In this document: positions 16,614 through 25,000 of the stretch, in pieces
Layout of the letters: each line of letters starts with the position of its first letter
Numbering within the stretch: position 1 is the first letter of the stretch
Source: a bacterium
GTDB taxonomy: Bacteria > Cyanobacteriota > Vampirovibrionia > Gastranaerophilales > UBA9971
Length of the DNA: 64,000 nucleotides
Direction of reading: 5' to 3'
Assembly (NCBI GenBank): GCA_037147175.1
Contig: JBAWVS010000001.1
Location: forward strand, 62,001-126,000
Position numbers and translations under genes: made by a program
The notes under the pieces: generated by a model
What the model was told of the DNA's origin: nothing
Databases searched by the model: none
Seen by the model: the letters and a program-made list of their open reading frames with translations, nothing else

Positions 16614-16929
16614 CATTATTTGTTTCGACATTCTTTTATAAAAACTTTAATGATTTCCTGCTTTTGTTACAACATCTTTACAAAAAAACTCAACTTAAAA
16701 TAATATTTTAATTAAAAATTTTTTAAAAAAAATACTGAAATTAAAAGAATTTTTAGACCCGATTAATGCCCGACCGTTTAAATTAATAACTCTTCAAAAT
16801 AACATTATTTTTGAATATTAGACAGGCAGGTTATATAAAATTTTTGAATATTAAACAAAAATTAAACAGTATAAACAGTCGTTTAGTTTACCGTTTAAAT
16901 ACATGAGTATATTTTTGTAGGGAGGAAAA

Positions 16930-17052
16930 ATGAGTAACATTGCGGATGGTTTTTTAAGAATACTAAAAAGTCACTTATATTTGTCATTTCCGATTATTTT
17001 GATTTCTATTCTTAATACTTTTATATTTATGTTTTTATTTAAAACTTTTTAA
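16930..17052 (+). CDS. 40-residue membrane peptide
   Basis: A small gene with a very strong ribosome-binding site, GGGAGG six bases before the ATG. The peptide starts MSNIADGFLRILKSH and then is a single hydrophobic segment (LYLSFPIILISILNTFIFMF) ending LFKTF. One transmembrane helix with the basic residues on the N-terminal side is expected. It lies alone between the small RNAs and tetR (convergent with tetR, 22 bp gap). No homologue recognised; it could be a toxin-like or regulatory small membrane protein, but nothing else supports this. Confidence 0.55.
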   Translation: MSNIADGFLRILKSHLYLSFPIILISILNTFIFMFLFKTF

Positions 17053-17074
17053 GCAAATAAACATGTTTTGAACT

Positions 17075-17677
17075 TTATTTATTTTTCGAATTGTTTAATA
17101 TTGTTAAAACGCTTTTTAGATGCTCTTCCAGTTCTTCTTTAGAAACATTATCCCTTACACCAAATAGAATTTCATTGTAATATTTACCTTTTAATAGCGA
17201 AATTAAATGATCAGCATATTTTGAGGGAGAAGAGACCTGTATTAACCCTTTTGCTGCGGCTTTTGAAATAAATTTTTCCAGCATAATGTAGGTTATCGAA
17301 GGGCCTATGTTATAAAAATTCTTTGTTATGTTAGGATTAGTAGCCATTTCGCTTAAAACTATGCGATGAACCGCGCATAATTTCTCGTCGATTACAAGTT
17401 TTAGAAAATTTTTGCAAAATTTTTCCAGTAAAATATCAAAATTTTCTTCAGTAACTTCTACGTCTTCAATATCTTTATAGTATTTTTTGCTTTGATTAAT
17501 CACAATTTTTTGCAAAATAATTTGTTTATTTTCAAAATTATTATAAATAGTTTGCTTGGAAACACCTGCTTCTTTCGCCACTTCATCCATAGAAGTGTTA
17601 TTATAACCGCATTTTAAAAATAATTTAAAGGCGGCATTAAATATTAACTCTGATTTGTTTTTCATAATAATTCGCAT
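17075..17677 (-). CDS. TetR/AcrR-family transcriptional repressor
   Basis: A 200-residue regulator. The N-terminal helix-turn-helix is clear: IFNAAFKLFLKCGYNNTSMDEVAKEAGVSKQTIYNNFENKQIIL (cited in part). The C-terminal ligand-binding domain is variable (AVHRIVLSEMATNPNI, YADHLISLLKGKYYNEILFG) and of the AcrR/TetR_C type. It is divergent from the TPR/PKS operon with a 104-bp gap that holds a 17-bp palindrome over the -35 box, so it most likely represses that operon and itself. The start may be the fifth codon (MKNKSEL); neither ATG has a clear ribosome-binding site. The ligand is unknown. Confidence 0.9.
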   Translation of the reverse strand: MRIIMKNKSELIFNAAFKLFLKCGYNNTSMDEVAKEAGVSKQTIYNNFENKQIILQKIVINQSKKYYKDIEDVEVTEENFDILLEKFCKNFLKLVIDEKLCAVHRIVLSEMATNPNITKNFYNIGPSITYIMLEKFISKAAAKGLIQVSSPSKYADHLISLLKGKYYNEILFGVRDNVSKEELEEHLKSVLTILNNSKNK

Positions 17678-17710
17678 TTTCTAGTTCATTGGATCATTTT
17701 ACAGAAAATA

Positions 17711-17742
17711 GACTTGACAGTCCAGTCCACTTTCTGTAGTCT
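17711..17742 (+). promoter_or_regulatory. TetR operator overlapping a sigma-70 promoter
   Basis: The palindrome GACTTGACAGTCCAGTC (17711-17727) matches its reverse complement at 14 of 17 positions. It contains the -35 box TTGACA (17714-17719); 17 bp later is TAGTCT (17737-17742) as a weak -10. A wider ACAGAAA...TTTCTGT inverted repeat surrounds it. A repressor bound here would block the promoter of the gene at 17782. Confidence 0.6.
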
Positions 17743-17781
17743 TAACAATATTCTTAATAATTTTCAAATGGAGAATAAAAA

Positions 17782-18441
17782 ATGATTAAAAAAAGAGCAT
17801 ATTTTTTTATTTGCTTAATTGCATTGATGTCTAATGTGGGTTGTCTTGCCGTCAGTGCATTTAATTTAATTTCTTTTGATGAAGAAATAGCGCAAATTCG
17901 TTATAATGTAACTGCTATCGAACATATATATTCCAAGAACGATAATGCAGGAAAAACCAGAGCGTACGAAGAACTTATCAAAAAAGCCGATAAATTAGTT
18001 GTACAATATCCTGATAGGGCAGAACCCTATGTTTGGGAAGGAATAGCTTTATCTGCTCAGGCAAAATACAAAGGAATCGGAGCAATATCAAATGTAAATA
18101 CAGCAAAAGCGTTGTTGGAAAAATCAGTAAAAATTAATCCCGATGCTTCGGGTGCGGCAGGGCTGAATGCCCTTGGAATGTTGTATTATAAAGTTCCTGC
18201 ATGGCCTGTTAGCTTCGGTAATGATAAAAAAGCTCAAGAATATTTCTATAGAGCCCTATCAATATCTTCCAACCTCGATACAAATTATAGATACGGTGAA
18301 TTTTTATTGGAAGAATCCAAAATAAAAGAAGGACTGAGTTATCTTAATAAAGCTTTAAATTTCCCCTTAAGGTCAGGCAGAAAAGAAGATCCGTTAAAAA
18401 AAGAAGATATTAAAAAACTAATTGAAAAGTATAAAGGGTAA
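17782..18441 (+). CDS. exported TPR-like protein
   Basis: A 219-residue protein with an N-terminal signal sequence (KKRAYFFICLIALMSNVGCLAVSA); the LMSNVGC could be a poor lipobox but is more likely part of a signal-peptidase I type leader. The body has helical repeats of TPR kind: GKTRAYEELIKKADKLV, YPDRAEPYVWEGIAL, LLEKSVKINPDASGAAGLNALGMLYY and NLDTNYRYGEFLLEESKIKEGLSYLNKAL. The PAWPVSFGNDKKAQEYFYRAL box is shared with a family of periplasmic TPR proteins of unknown role. It is the first gene of the operon and ends 9 bp before the type III PKS. It could hold the synthesis complex or carry a lipid product; that is a guess. Confidence 0.7.
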   Translation: MIKKRAYFFICLIALMSNVGCLAVSAFNLISFDEEIAQIRYNVTAIEHIYSKNDNAGKTRAYEELIKKADKLVVQYPDRAEPYVWEGIALSAQAKYKGIGAISNVNTAKALLEKSVKINPDASGAAGLNALGMLYYKVPAWPVSFGNDKKAQEYFYRALSISSNLDTNYRYGEFLLEESKIKEGLSYLNKALNFPLRSGRKEDPLKKEDIKKLIEKYKG

Positions 18442-18450
18442 AAATAAAGT

Positions 18451-19497
18451 ATGACGTGTGTGATAAAAACAAATACTTTGCTTCCTGAATATAAGCATTC
18501 TGAGCAGGAAGCCATAGAACAATATAAAAATTGGGTATCGGAAAAAAGCCAATCGTTTCAAAACAAAGCAATAAAAATCTTTGAAAGTGCTGTTATAAAA
18601 GAAAAACATACAATTGCACCTGCTGAAGTTCTTTTTAGCAAAAGAACTTTTGAAGAAACAAATAATTTATACAAAGAAAAAGCAGTGGAATTTGGAACAA
18701 AAATTTTAGCGGATACATTGCAAAAAACAGAAATTAAACCTGAAGAATTGGACTTTATCATAACCACATCCTGTACAGGGTTTATGATTCCTTCATTTGA
18801 TACTTATGTGATTAACAGTTTGGGATTGAGAAAAGACATAAAGAAGCTTCCGATAACCGAAATTGGTTGTGCGGCAGGAGCATCAGCATTAATTTATGCC
18901 AACGATTTTTTAAAAGCATATCCTGATAAGAAAGCAGCTGTTATTACTCTTGAATTTCCTAGTAATACAATCCAGTTGGATGATTATAGCTGGGATAATA
19001 TTGTAGGGACAGCATTATTTGCTGATGGAATAGGATGCGCAATACTGGGAGAAAATATTCGGGGGTGTCCTGAAATTATTGATTCACAAATGCATCAGGT
19101 GGTCGATACAACTGAAATTTTAGGTTATAACATTACAAACACAGGTTTGAAAATGAATCTCGATAAAACTATTCCGAATGTGATTGAAGAACATTTTGAA
19201 CAGATAGTTTCGGATTTTTTAAACACAAATGGCTTAAAAATAGAAGATGTAGACCATTTTCTGATTCATCCGGGCGGAATAAAAATTCTTAACAAAATTG
19301 AAAATATTCTTTCTAAATATAATAAAAATGTCGATATTTCCAGAAAAATTATGGAAACATACGGCAATTTATCGAGCAGTACAATACTTTTTATTTTAAA
19401 TGAATATATGAATAATACTGCCGCTGGAGAAACTGCTTTAGTATTGAGCTTTGGTCCCGGATTTTCAGCGCATCAGTTACTTTTAAGATGGAATTAA
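18451..19497 (+). CDS. type III polyketide synthase (chalcone/alkylresorcinol synthase-like)
   Basis: A 348-residue thiolase-fold homodimer. The catalytic triad is complete: Cys140 (EIGCAAGAS), His273 (LIHPGG) and Asn306 (YGNLSS). SCTGFMIPSFDTYVI and the C-terminal LSFGPGFSAHQLLL match the family; this ends the usual GFGPG loop. These enzymes extend an acyl-CoA starter with malonyl-CoA and cyclise it to pyrones, resorcinols or related phenols. The neighbours (quinone reductase, UbiE-like methyltransferase, U32 protein) resemble the tailoring logic of phenolic-lipid operons such as srsABC, where a PKS is followed by a methyltransferase and a flavoprotein hydroxylase. Product unknown. Confidence 0.9.
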   Translation: MTCVIKTNTLLPEYKHSEQEAIEQYKNWVSEKSQSFQNKAIKIFESAVIKEKHTIAPAEVLFSKRTFEETNNLYKEKAVEFGTKILADTLQKTEIKPEELDFIITTSCTGFMIPSFDTYVINSLGLRKDIKKLPITEIGCAAGASALIYANDFLKAYPDKKAAVITLEFPSNTIQLDDYSWDNIVGTALFADGIGCAILGENIRGCPEIIDSQMHQVVDTTEILGYNITNTGLKMNLDKTIPNVIEEHFEQIVSDFLNTNGLKIEDVDHFLIHPGGIKILNKIENILSKYNKNVDISRKIMETYGNLSSSTILFILNEYMNNTAAGETALVLSFGPGFSAHQLLLRWN

Positions 19498-20090
19498 AAA
19501 AAATGAACAAAAAGAAAAAAATATTATTAATAGACTTACACCCTGACAGTCAAAGTTTTTGCTCTGTTATGGCACAAAAATACGTAGACGGTGCTATTGC
19601 TTCAGAATTTGAGGTGAAAATTATCAAGGTCAGAGAATTGAATTTCGATAATGTGCTTCATTTCGGTTATAGAGAAATTCAAGCTCTTGAACCAGACTTG
19701 ATTCAAGCACAGGAAGAAATTAAGTGGTGCAGCCACCTTGTATTTATCACTCCAGTGTGGTGGGGCTCTATTCCTTCCAGTGCAAAGGGCTTTATTGACA
19801 GAGTTTTATTAAGCGGATTTTCTTATAAGTTTGATATAAAGAAAAAAAGACCTGTCGGTTTACTGAAAAACAGGTCGGCAAGCGTGATTTATACACAGGG
19901 AGCGCCTTTTATTTACAGCAAATTTTTTACAGGAGATGCCTTCTGGAATTTTATGAAAATTTGTATTCTTCAGTTTTGCGGCTTTTCAAACATTAAAAGA
20001 AAATGCTTTGATAAAGTAAAGTCGGGAACAGATAAAGAAAGATTGAAAATTTTAAACGAAACTTATGAACTTGGAAAAAAAGGATTTTAA
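19488..20090 (+). CDS. flavodoxin-fold NAD(P)H quinone oxidoreductase-like protein
   Basis: The protein has up to 200 residues. The N-terminus KKILLIDLHPDSQSF is the FMN/FAD phosphate-binding strand of the Flavodoxin_2 (NQO/MdaB) family, and VFITPVWWGSIPSSAKGFIDRVLLSGFSY is its hallmark isoalloxazine loop. These proteins reduce quinones by two electrons or act as flavin reductases. The first ATG overlaps the PKS stop by 10 bp; a second ATG at 19503 (MNKKKKILL) is also possible and neither has a strong site. It would either keep a phenol/quinone product reduced or supply electrons to a tailoring step. Confidence 0.85.
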   Translation: MELKKMNKKKKILLIDLHPDSQSFCSVMAQKYVDGAIASEFEVKIIKVRELNFDNVLHFGYREIQALEPDLIQAQEEIKWCSHLVFITPVWWGSIPSSAKGFIDRVLLSGFSYKFDIKKKRPVGLLKNRSASVIYTQGAPFIYSKFFTGDAFWNFMKICILQFCGFSNIKRKCFDKVKSGTDKERLKILNETYELGKKGF

Positions 20091-20093
20091 GAT

Positions 20094-20861
20094 ATGACTA
20101 TTCATGACAACAAGTCCAAATTACAACTTCTGGAAGATGTGGGATTTGTAAAATATTTTACCGGAAACTCATGGAGTGAGTATAACAGGAAATTTTTTGA
20201 TAATCTTGCCAAAAAATATGATGCCACAAACGCTTTGCATAGCTTTGGCACGAAAAGTATTATTGACAAAAAATCAATTGAAAAAATCCATTTTCCTGTA
20301 AACGCCTCTGTGCTTGATTTATGTACAGGAAGTGGAGATATCTGCATTAGGATAGCAAAGAAACATCCTGATTTTAAAATTATAGCTCTCGATGCATCGG
20401 AAAAAATGCTTGAAATAGCAAAACAAAAAGCAAAAGGCTGCAATAATATTGATTTTGTAAAAGGTGACGCCTTAAGCCTGCCTTATGAAGATAATTCATT
20501 TGATGTTTTAATAATAAGTTTCGGACTTCGGAATCTTGAAAATATTCAGGCAGGACTTAAAGAAATGCAAAGAGTTGTAAAATCCGGCGGTTATGTAGTT
20601 AATATTGATCAGGGAAAACCTGAAAATCCTGTCTTTAAAGCTCTTTATCAAGTTTATTTTTACGGCATAGCTCCATTAATAGGGAAATTAATTTTTCATA
20701 TGGGAGAATTTAATTCTTTCAAATATTTGCCCGAATCTAACAAATATTTTCCTTCCCAGCAAGAACTTGTGAAAATTTTTGAAGAAGTCGGATTTAAAGA
20801 TATAAATAATTACAATTACTGGCTTGGCGCGATTTCTCAACAAATTGCGAGGGTCGAATAA
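20094..20861 (+). CDS. UbiE/MenG-like SAM-dependent C-methyltransferase
   Basis: A 255-residue protein. FDNLAKKYDATNALHSFGT is the UbiE/COQ5 N-terminal signature. The SAM site is SVLDLCTGSGDICIRIA, with IALDASEKMLEIA as the acidic loop. Then SFGLRNLENIQAGLKEMQRVVKSGG and the C-terminal YNYWLGAISQQIA, all as in MenG/UbiE. These methylate a quinone-ring carbon. It starts 3 bp after the reductase stop, and its own TAA overlaps the next ATG (TAATG), so translation is coupled. In this operon it more probably methylates the PKS product than menaquinone, but it could serve both, so menG is not assigned. Confidence 0.85.
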   Translation: MTIHDNKSKLQLLEDVGFVKYFTGNSWSEYNRKFFDNLAKKYDATNALHSFGTKSIIDKKSIEKIHFPVNASVLDLCTGSGDICIRIAKKHPDFKIIALDASEKMLEIAKQKAKGCNNIDFVKGDALSLPYEDNSFDVLIISFGLRNLENIQAGLKEMQRVVKSGGYVVNIDQGKPENPVFKALYQVYFYGIAPLIGKLIFHMGEFNSFKYLPESNKYFPSQQELVKIFEEVGFKDINNYNYWLGAISQQIARVE

Positions 20862-22072
20862 TGAAATTATCGATTGCTACAAATTTTGATAATGAATTAA
20901 TAGAACAAATAAAAGATTATCCTGTCGAAGAGCTTTATGGAAAACTTTCAAAGGACTTTGTCGGAGGAGGAAGATCTTCCTATATGCTTGCACCTGTTGA
21001 AAAAAACATATTAGTAGAACATATAGCCCATGCAAAAAAATACAATATAGGATTCAATTATCTTTTGAATGCAAGTTGTATAGATAACCTTGAAACAACC
21101 AGAGATGGGCAGAAACAAATCAGAAAATTGCTGGACTGGCTTACAAAAATAGGCGTAACTTCACTTACTGTGTCGACTCCATTTTTATTGCAGACAATAA
21201 AAAAGAGTTATCCGCACTTTCGTGTGAGAATTTCTGTTTTTGCGTGTGTTAATAACCTTAGAAAAGCACAATACTGGGAAGAAATGGGTGCAGATATAAT
21301 TGCGCTTGATTCGCATGTATTAAACAAAGATTTTAAAACACTCAAGCTTTTAAAAGAAAAACTTTCCTGCGGGATGGAAATTTTGACTAACGGAAATTGC
21401 CTTATGAATTGCATGATGGCTCATGTGCATCCGAATTTAATGGCTCATAGCTCGCAATCAAAGCATACTTCCGACGGATTTGTTATAGACCACTGTTTTT
21501 TGTACTGTCAAAAAAAGAAAACGGAAGAACCCGCAAATTATTTAAAGTCAGACTGGATACGCCCTGAGGATATACATTACTATGAAGAAATAGGCTATGA
21601 AAACTTTAAGCTGGTAGAAAGAAATATCAAAACGGAAGAAATGGTAAAAAGAGTAAAAGCTTATTCCAATCGTTCTTATGACGGAAACTTACTTGATTTG
21701 GTTCAGGGGTTTGGATTTAAGGACCAACAAAAACTTTCAGCAAATTCAAAGTTTAATAAACTGGCATTTTTCTTTAAACCTACAAAAATTAATATGTTTA
21801 AATTAAATAAAATTAAAGAACTCTGCACAAGAAAAGGAATGTTGTTGCCGCTTAAATCTGTTCCCGTTTATATTGATAACAAAAAACTGGATGGATTTAT
21901 TGAACCTTTTTTAAAAAGATCCTGTATGGATTTAAATTGCGGGATTGACTGCAAACATTGCGATTACTATGCCGACAAAGTTATCACAATTGATACTGCA
22001 TTTCAAAAAGATTGTATTCAACTCCATAAAGATATAGATGATGATATTTATTCAGGAAAAATGTGGAAATAA
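20861..22072 (+). CDS. U32-family Fe-S protein (UbiU/UbiV-like hydroxylase candidate)
   Basis: A 403-residue protein of the so-called peptidase U32 family. Cysteines that could bind [4Fe-4S] are at 180, 184, 212 and 216 (NGNCLMNC and DHCFLYC), the region used by UbiU, UbiV, TrhP and RlhA. WIRPEDIHYYEEIGYENFKLVERN is the family's barrel-end motif (IxPEdi...G-x-FKIEGR). An extra C-terminal cluster Cys355-360-364-367 (CMDLNCGIDCKHC) is unusual. UbiU/UbiV hydroxylate the ubiquinone ring without O2, using prephenate. Coupled to a UbiE-like gene in a PKS operon, this suggests an O2-independent ring hydroxylation. Real peptidase activity is unlikely. Confidence 0.75.
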   Translation: MKLSIATNFDNELIEQIKDYPVEELYGKLSKDFVGGGRSSYMLAPVEKNILVEHIAHAKKYNIGFNYLLNASCIDNLETTRDGQKQIRKLLDWLTKIGVTSLTVSTPFLLQTIKKSYPHFRVRISVFACVNNLRKAQYWEEMGADIIALDSHVLNKDFKTLKLLKEKLSCGMEILTNGNCLMNCMMAHVHPNLMAHSSQSKHTSDGFVIDHCFLYCQKKKTEEPANYLKSDWIRPEDIHYYEEIGYENFKLVERNIKTEEMVKRVKAYSNRSYDGNLLDLVQGFGFKDQQKLSANSKFNKLAFFFKPTKINMFKLNKIKELCTRKGMLLPLKSVPVYIDNKKLDGFIEPFLKRSCMDLNCGIDCKHCDYYADKVITIDTAFQKDCIQLHKDIDDDIYSGKMWK

Positions 22073-22090
22073 TATCCGAATTTTTATAAA

Positions 22091-25000
22091 TTATTGATAT
22101 TTATTTTCGTTGTCATTTGAGGAATCCAGTGTTTCTCCTGTAGGAGCAATAGTTTTATTCTTCCTGAAATTTTCCCTTAAAGACAGAACTAAAATATAAA
22201 AAACAGGAATAAAAAGCAGGTTTAAAACTGTTGAAACCAGCATTCCGCCAAATATAGCTGTTCCCATAGACTGACGGCTCGCAGAACCGGCTCCGGTTGA
22301 TAAGACTAACGGCAAAATACCAAGCATAAATGACAGTGATGTCATTAAAATGGGGCGAAAACGAATGGCTGCTGCCTGCATTACCGCATTTTTTATTGAT
22401 AATCCTTTTTCATGAAGCTGATTTGCAAATTCAACTATTAAAATAGCGTTTTTGCTTGCAAGACCAATCAGCATAACCATACCAATCTGACAAAAAACGT
22501 CATTTTGAAACCCGCGTGTAAATTGTGCCAATAATGCCCCAAAAATAGCCACCGGTACAGCCATTAAGATTATAACAGGATTCATAAAGCTTTCATATTG
22601 GGCTACAAGTATTAAAAATATAAATATAAAACTTAAAGCAAAAATAAATGTGGCTTTAGAGCCTGATTCCATTTCTTCTAATGCAGTTCCAGACCATTCA
22701 AAAGACATTCCCTGAGGGAGAACTTTTTTGGCAATAGACTCCATTTCCTTAATCGCTTCGCCTGAACTGCGTCCAAAGAAAGGAGAGCCGTTTATTTCAG
22801 AAGATCTGAACAGGTTGTAATGACTTATTGTCTGCGCAGTATATGTTTGTGAAGTTGAGATAAGGTTTGAAAGCTGAATCATAGAGCCGTTTTGTGAACG
22901 GACATAGAATTGACCGATATTGTCAGGATTGTTTCTGAATTGCTGATCAGCCTGAATATAAACTCTGTATACCTTGTTAAGATAGTCAAAATCATTGACG
23001 TACATTGAACCTAAAAATACTTGCATAGTCGTATAGATGTCCTGCAAGGAAATATTTAATTGTTTTGCCTTGAATTTATCAACTTTAACCATTACCTGTG
23101 GGTTGTTTGCACTGAAACTCGAAAAAAGACCGAGCAGGACAGGTGATTTGCTTCCTGTCGCAATGACAGACTGAGTTGCCGAACTTAATTCATTAAGAGT
23201 ATGTCCGTCCTCATCTTTAATTTCAAACTGAAATCCTCCGATATTTCCGACACCTTGAATTGCAGGCGGTTCAAACGGCATAATAATAGCGTTCGGTATT
23301 CCCATGAGTTGACCTCTGAGTCTGTTTACAACGGCATTTACAGAATGTTCATTGCCGCTTCTTTCCCTGAGAGGTTTTAAGGAAATAAACTGGATGCCTT
23401 TATTAGGTCCGTTTCCCATAAAGCTAAAACCTCCTATGGAAACGGCATAAGCAATTTCAGGAGTTTGACGATAAATATATTCGGCCTGATCAAGAACTTT
23501 TTCAGTTTGAGAAAGAGAAGACCCTTCAGGTGTTTGAATAATTGAAACAATAAATCCCTGATCTTCATTTGGAACAAAGGCTGAAGGAACTATTTTGAAC
23601 AATAAATATGTTGCTCCGATTAAAAGACAAAATATAGTCAAAGTGGGCTTTATATGCTGAATAACAAAGTTGAGTAATTTGTTATAAAAATTTCTGGTAT
23701 TTTGAATAAAAATATTTACTTTGTCAAAGAACAATGATTCTTTATGTTGATGAGAAATTAATAAAGCCGCCAAGGCAGGGGTTAATGTTAATGCATTAAA
23801 TGTCGATATTGCGATAGAAAAGGCAATTGTGAGAGCAAATTGTTTGTACAGCTGACCGGTTACTCCGGGGAAAAAAGCAATCGGGACAAAAACGGCTATA
23901 AGTACAAGAGATGTTGCTATAACTGCGCTAAACACTTCTTTTGTTGCTTCTACTGCTGCTATAGCAGGAGGCATGCCCTTTTCTTTTATAAAACGTTCAA
24001 TATTTTCAATAACAACGATTGCATCATCAACAACAAGACCTGTTGCCAGAGTTATTCCAAACAATGTAAGTGTATTTATCGAGAATCCAAAAAGCTTCAA
24101 GAAGGCAAAAGTTCCTATTAAAGAAATAGGTATTGTAATTGCCGGAATAATAGTTGTTCTCCAGTTTTGAAGAAAAATATAAATTACCGCTATAACAAGT
24201 AAAATTGCGCCTAAAAGAGTGAAAAGAACTTCCTTGATGGACTCATTGACAACTTCTGTCTCATCAACAATTTGCTTGTACTTCAAACCTGCAGGAAAGC
24301 TTTCAGAAATCTTTTGCATTTCTTTTTTTACATTATTGCTGACTTCCAACGCATTGGCATTTGGAAGCTGGAAAACACCTAAAGCAATAAATTCCTGCCC
24401 CATAAATTTGGCTGTTGAAGAATAGTTCTCTGCACCGAGTTCTGCATAACCGACATCGCTTAATCTTACAAAACTGCCGTTTGAGCCTGTTTTTATTATA
24501 AGATCATTAAATTCTTTAACAGTTTGTAATCTTCCGGAAGTTTTAACACTCATTTGTATTGATTGATTGCTGTTAACGGGGGGTTGACCTATTTGACCCG
24601 CTGCTACCTGAATATTTTGTTCTTGAAGAGCTTTAATCACGTCACCGGCGATTAATAATCTGGCTGCAAGTTTCCCCGGATCAAGCCAAAGTCGCATTGC
24701 ATACTTTCTTTCTCCGAATATATTAACTGAACCAACGCCTTTTACCTGTTTTAACCTGTCTTTTATAAAACGATCCGCATAATTGCTTATGAAAGAATTA
24801 TCGTATTTGCCGCCATCCGAGTATAAACCGTAGATTAAGAGCATTGCGGTTGAATTTTTTTGAATGCTGATGCCGGTTGATTTAACTTCAGCAGGGAGTC
24901 TTGCCTCTGCCATTTTTACCCTGTTCTGTACTTCCATCAAAGCCGCATCAAGGTTTCTGTTCAAATCAAAGACAATATTAATAACGCTTGTTCCATCGTT

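Larger units (their letters stand above)
16381..16652. repeat. tandem pair of 114-bp structured repeats, period about 157 bp
   Basis: 16381-16494 and 16538-16652 are near identical through the first 60 bp and again at the far end (CATTAAAGTTTT on the minus strand); the middle differs. The conservation pattern (a hairpin with T run, a CU-rich linker, a short hairpin with different loops, an upstream block) fits duplicated small RNA genes rather than a coding repeat. Confidence 0.8.

Noticed and set aside
16381-16652. Twin repeats as true Yfr1 or as a CRISPR array
   Set aside because: The Yfr1 core motif is absent, and only two units 157 bp apart with homologous, not unique, spacers exclude a CRISPR array.
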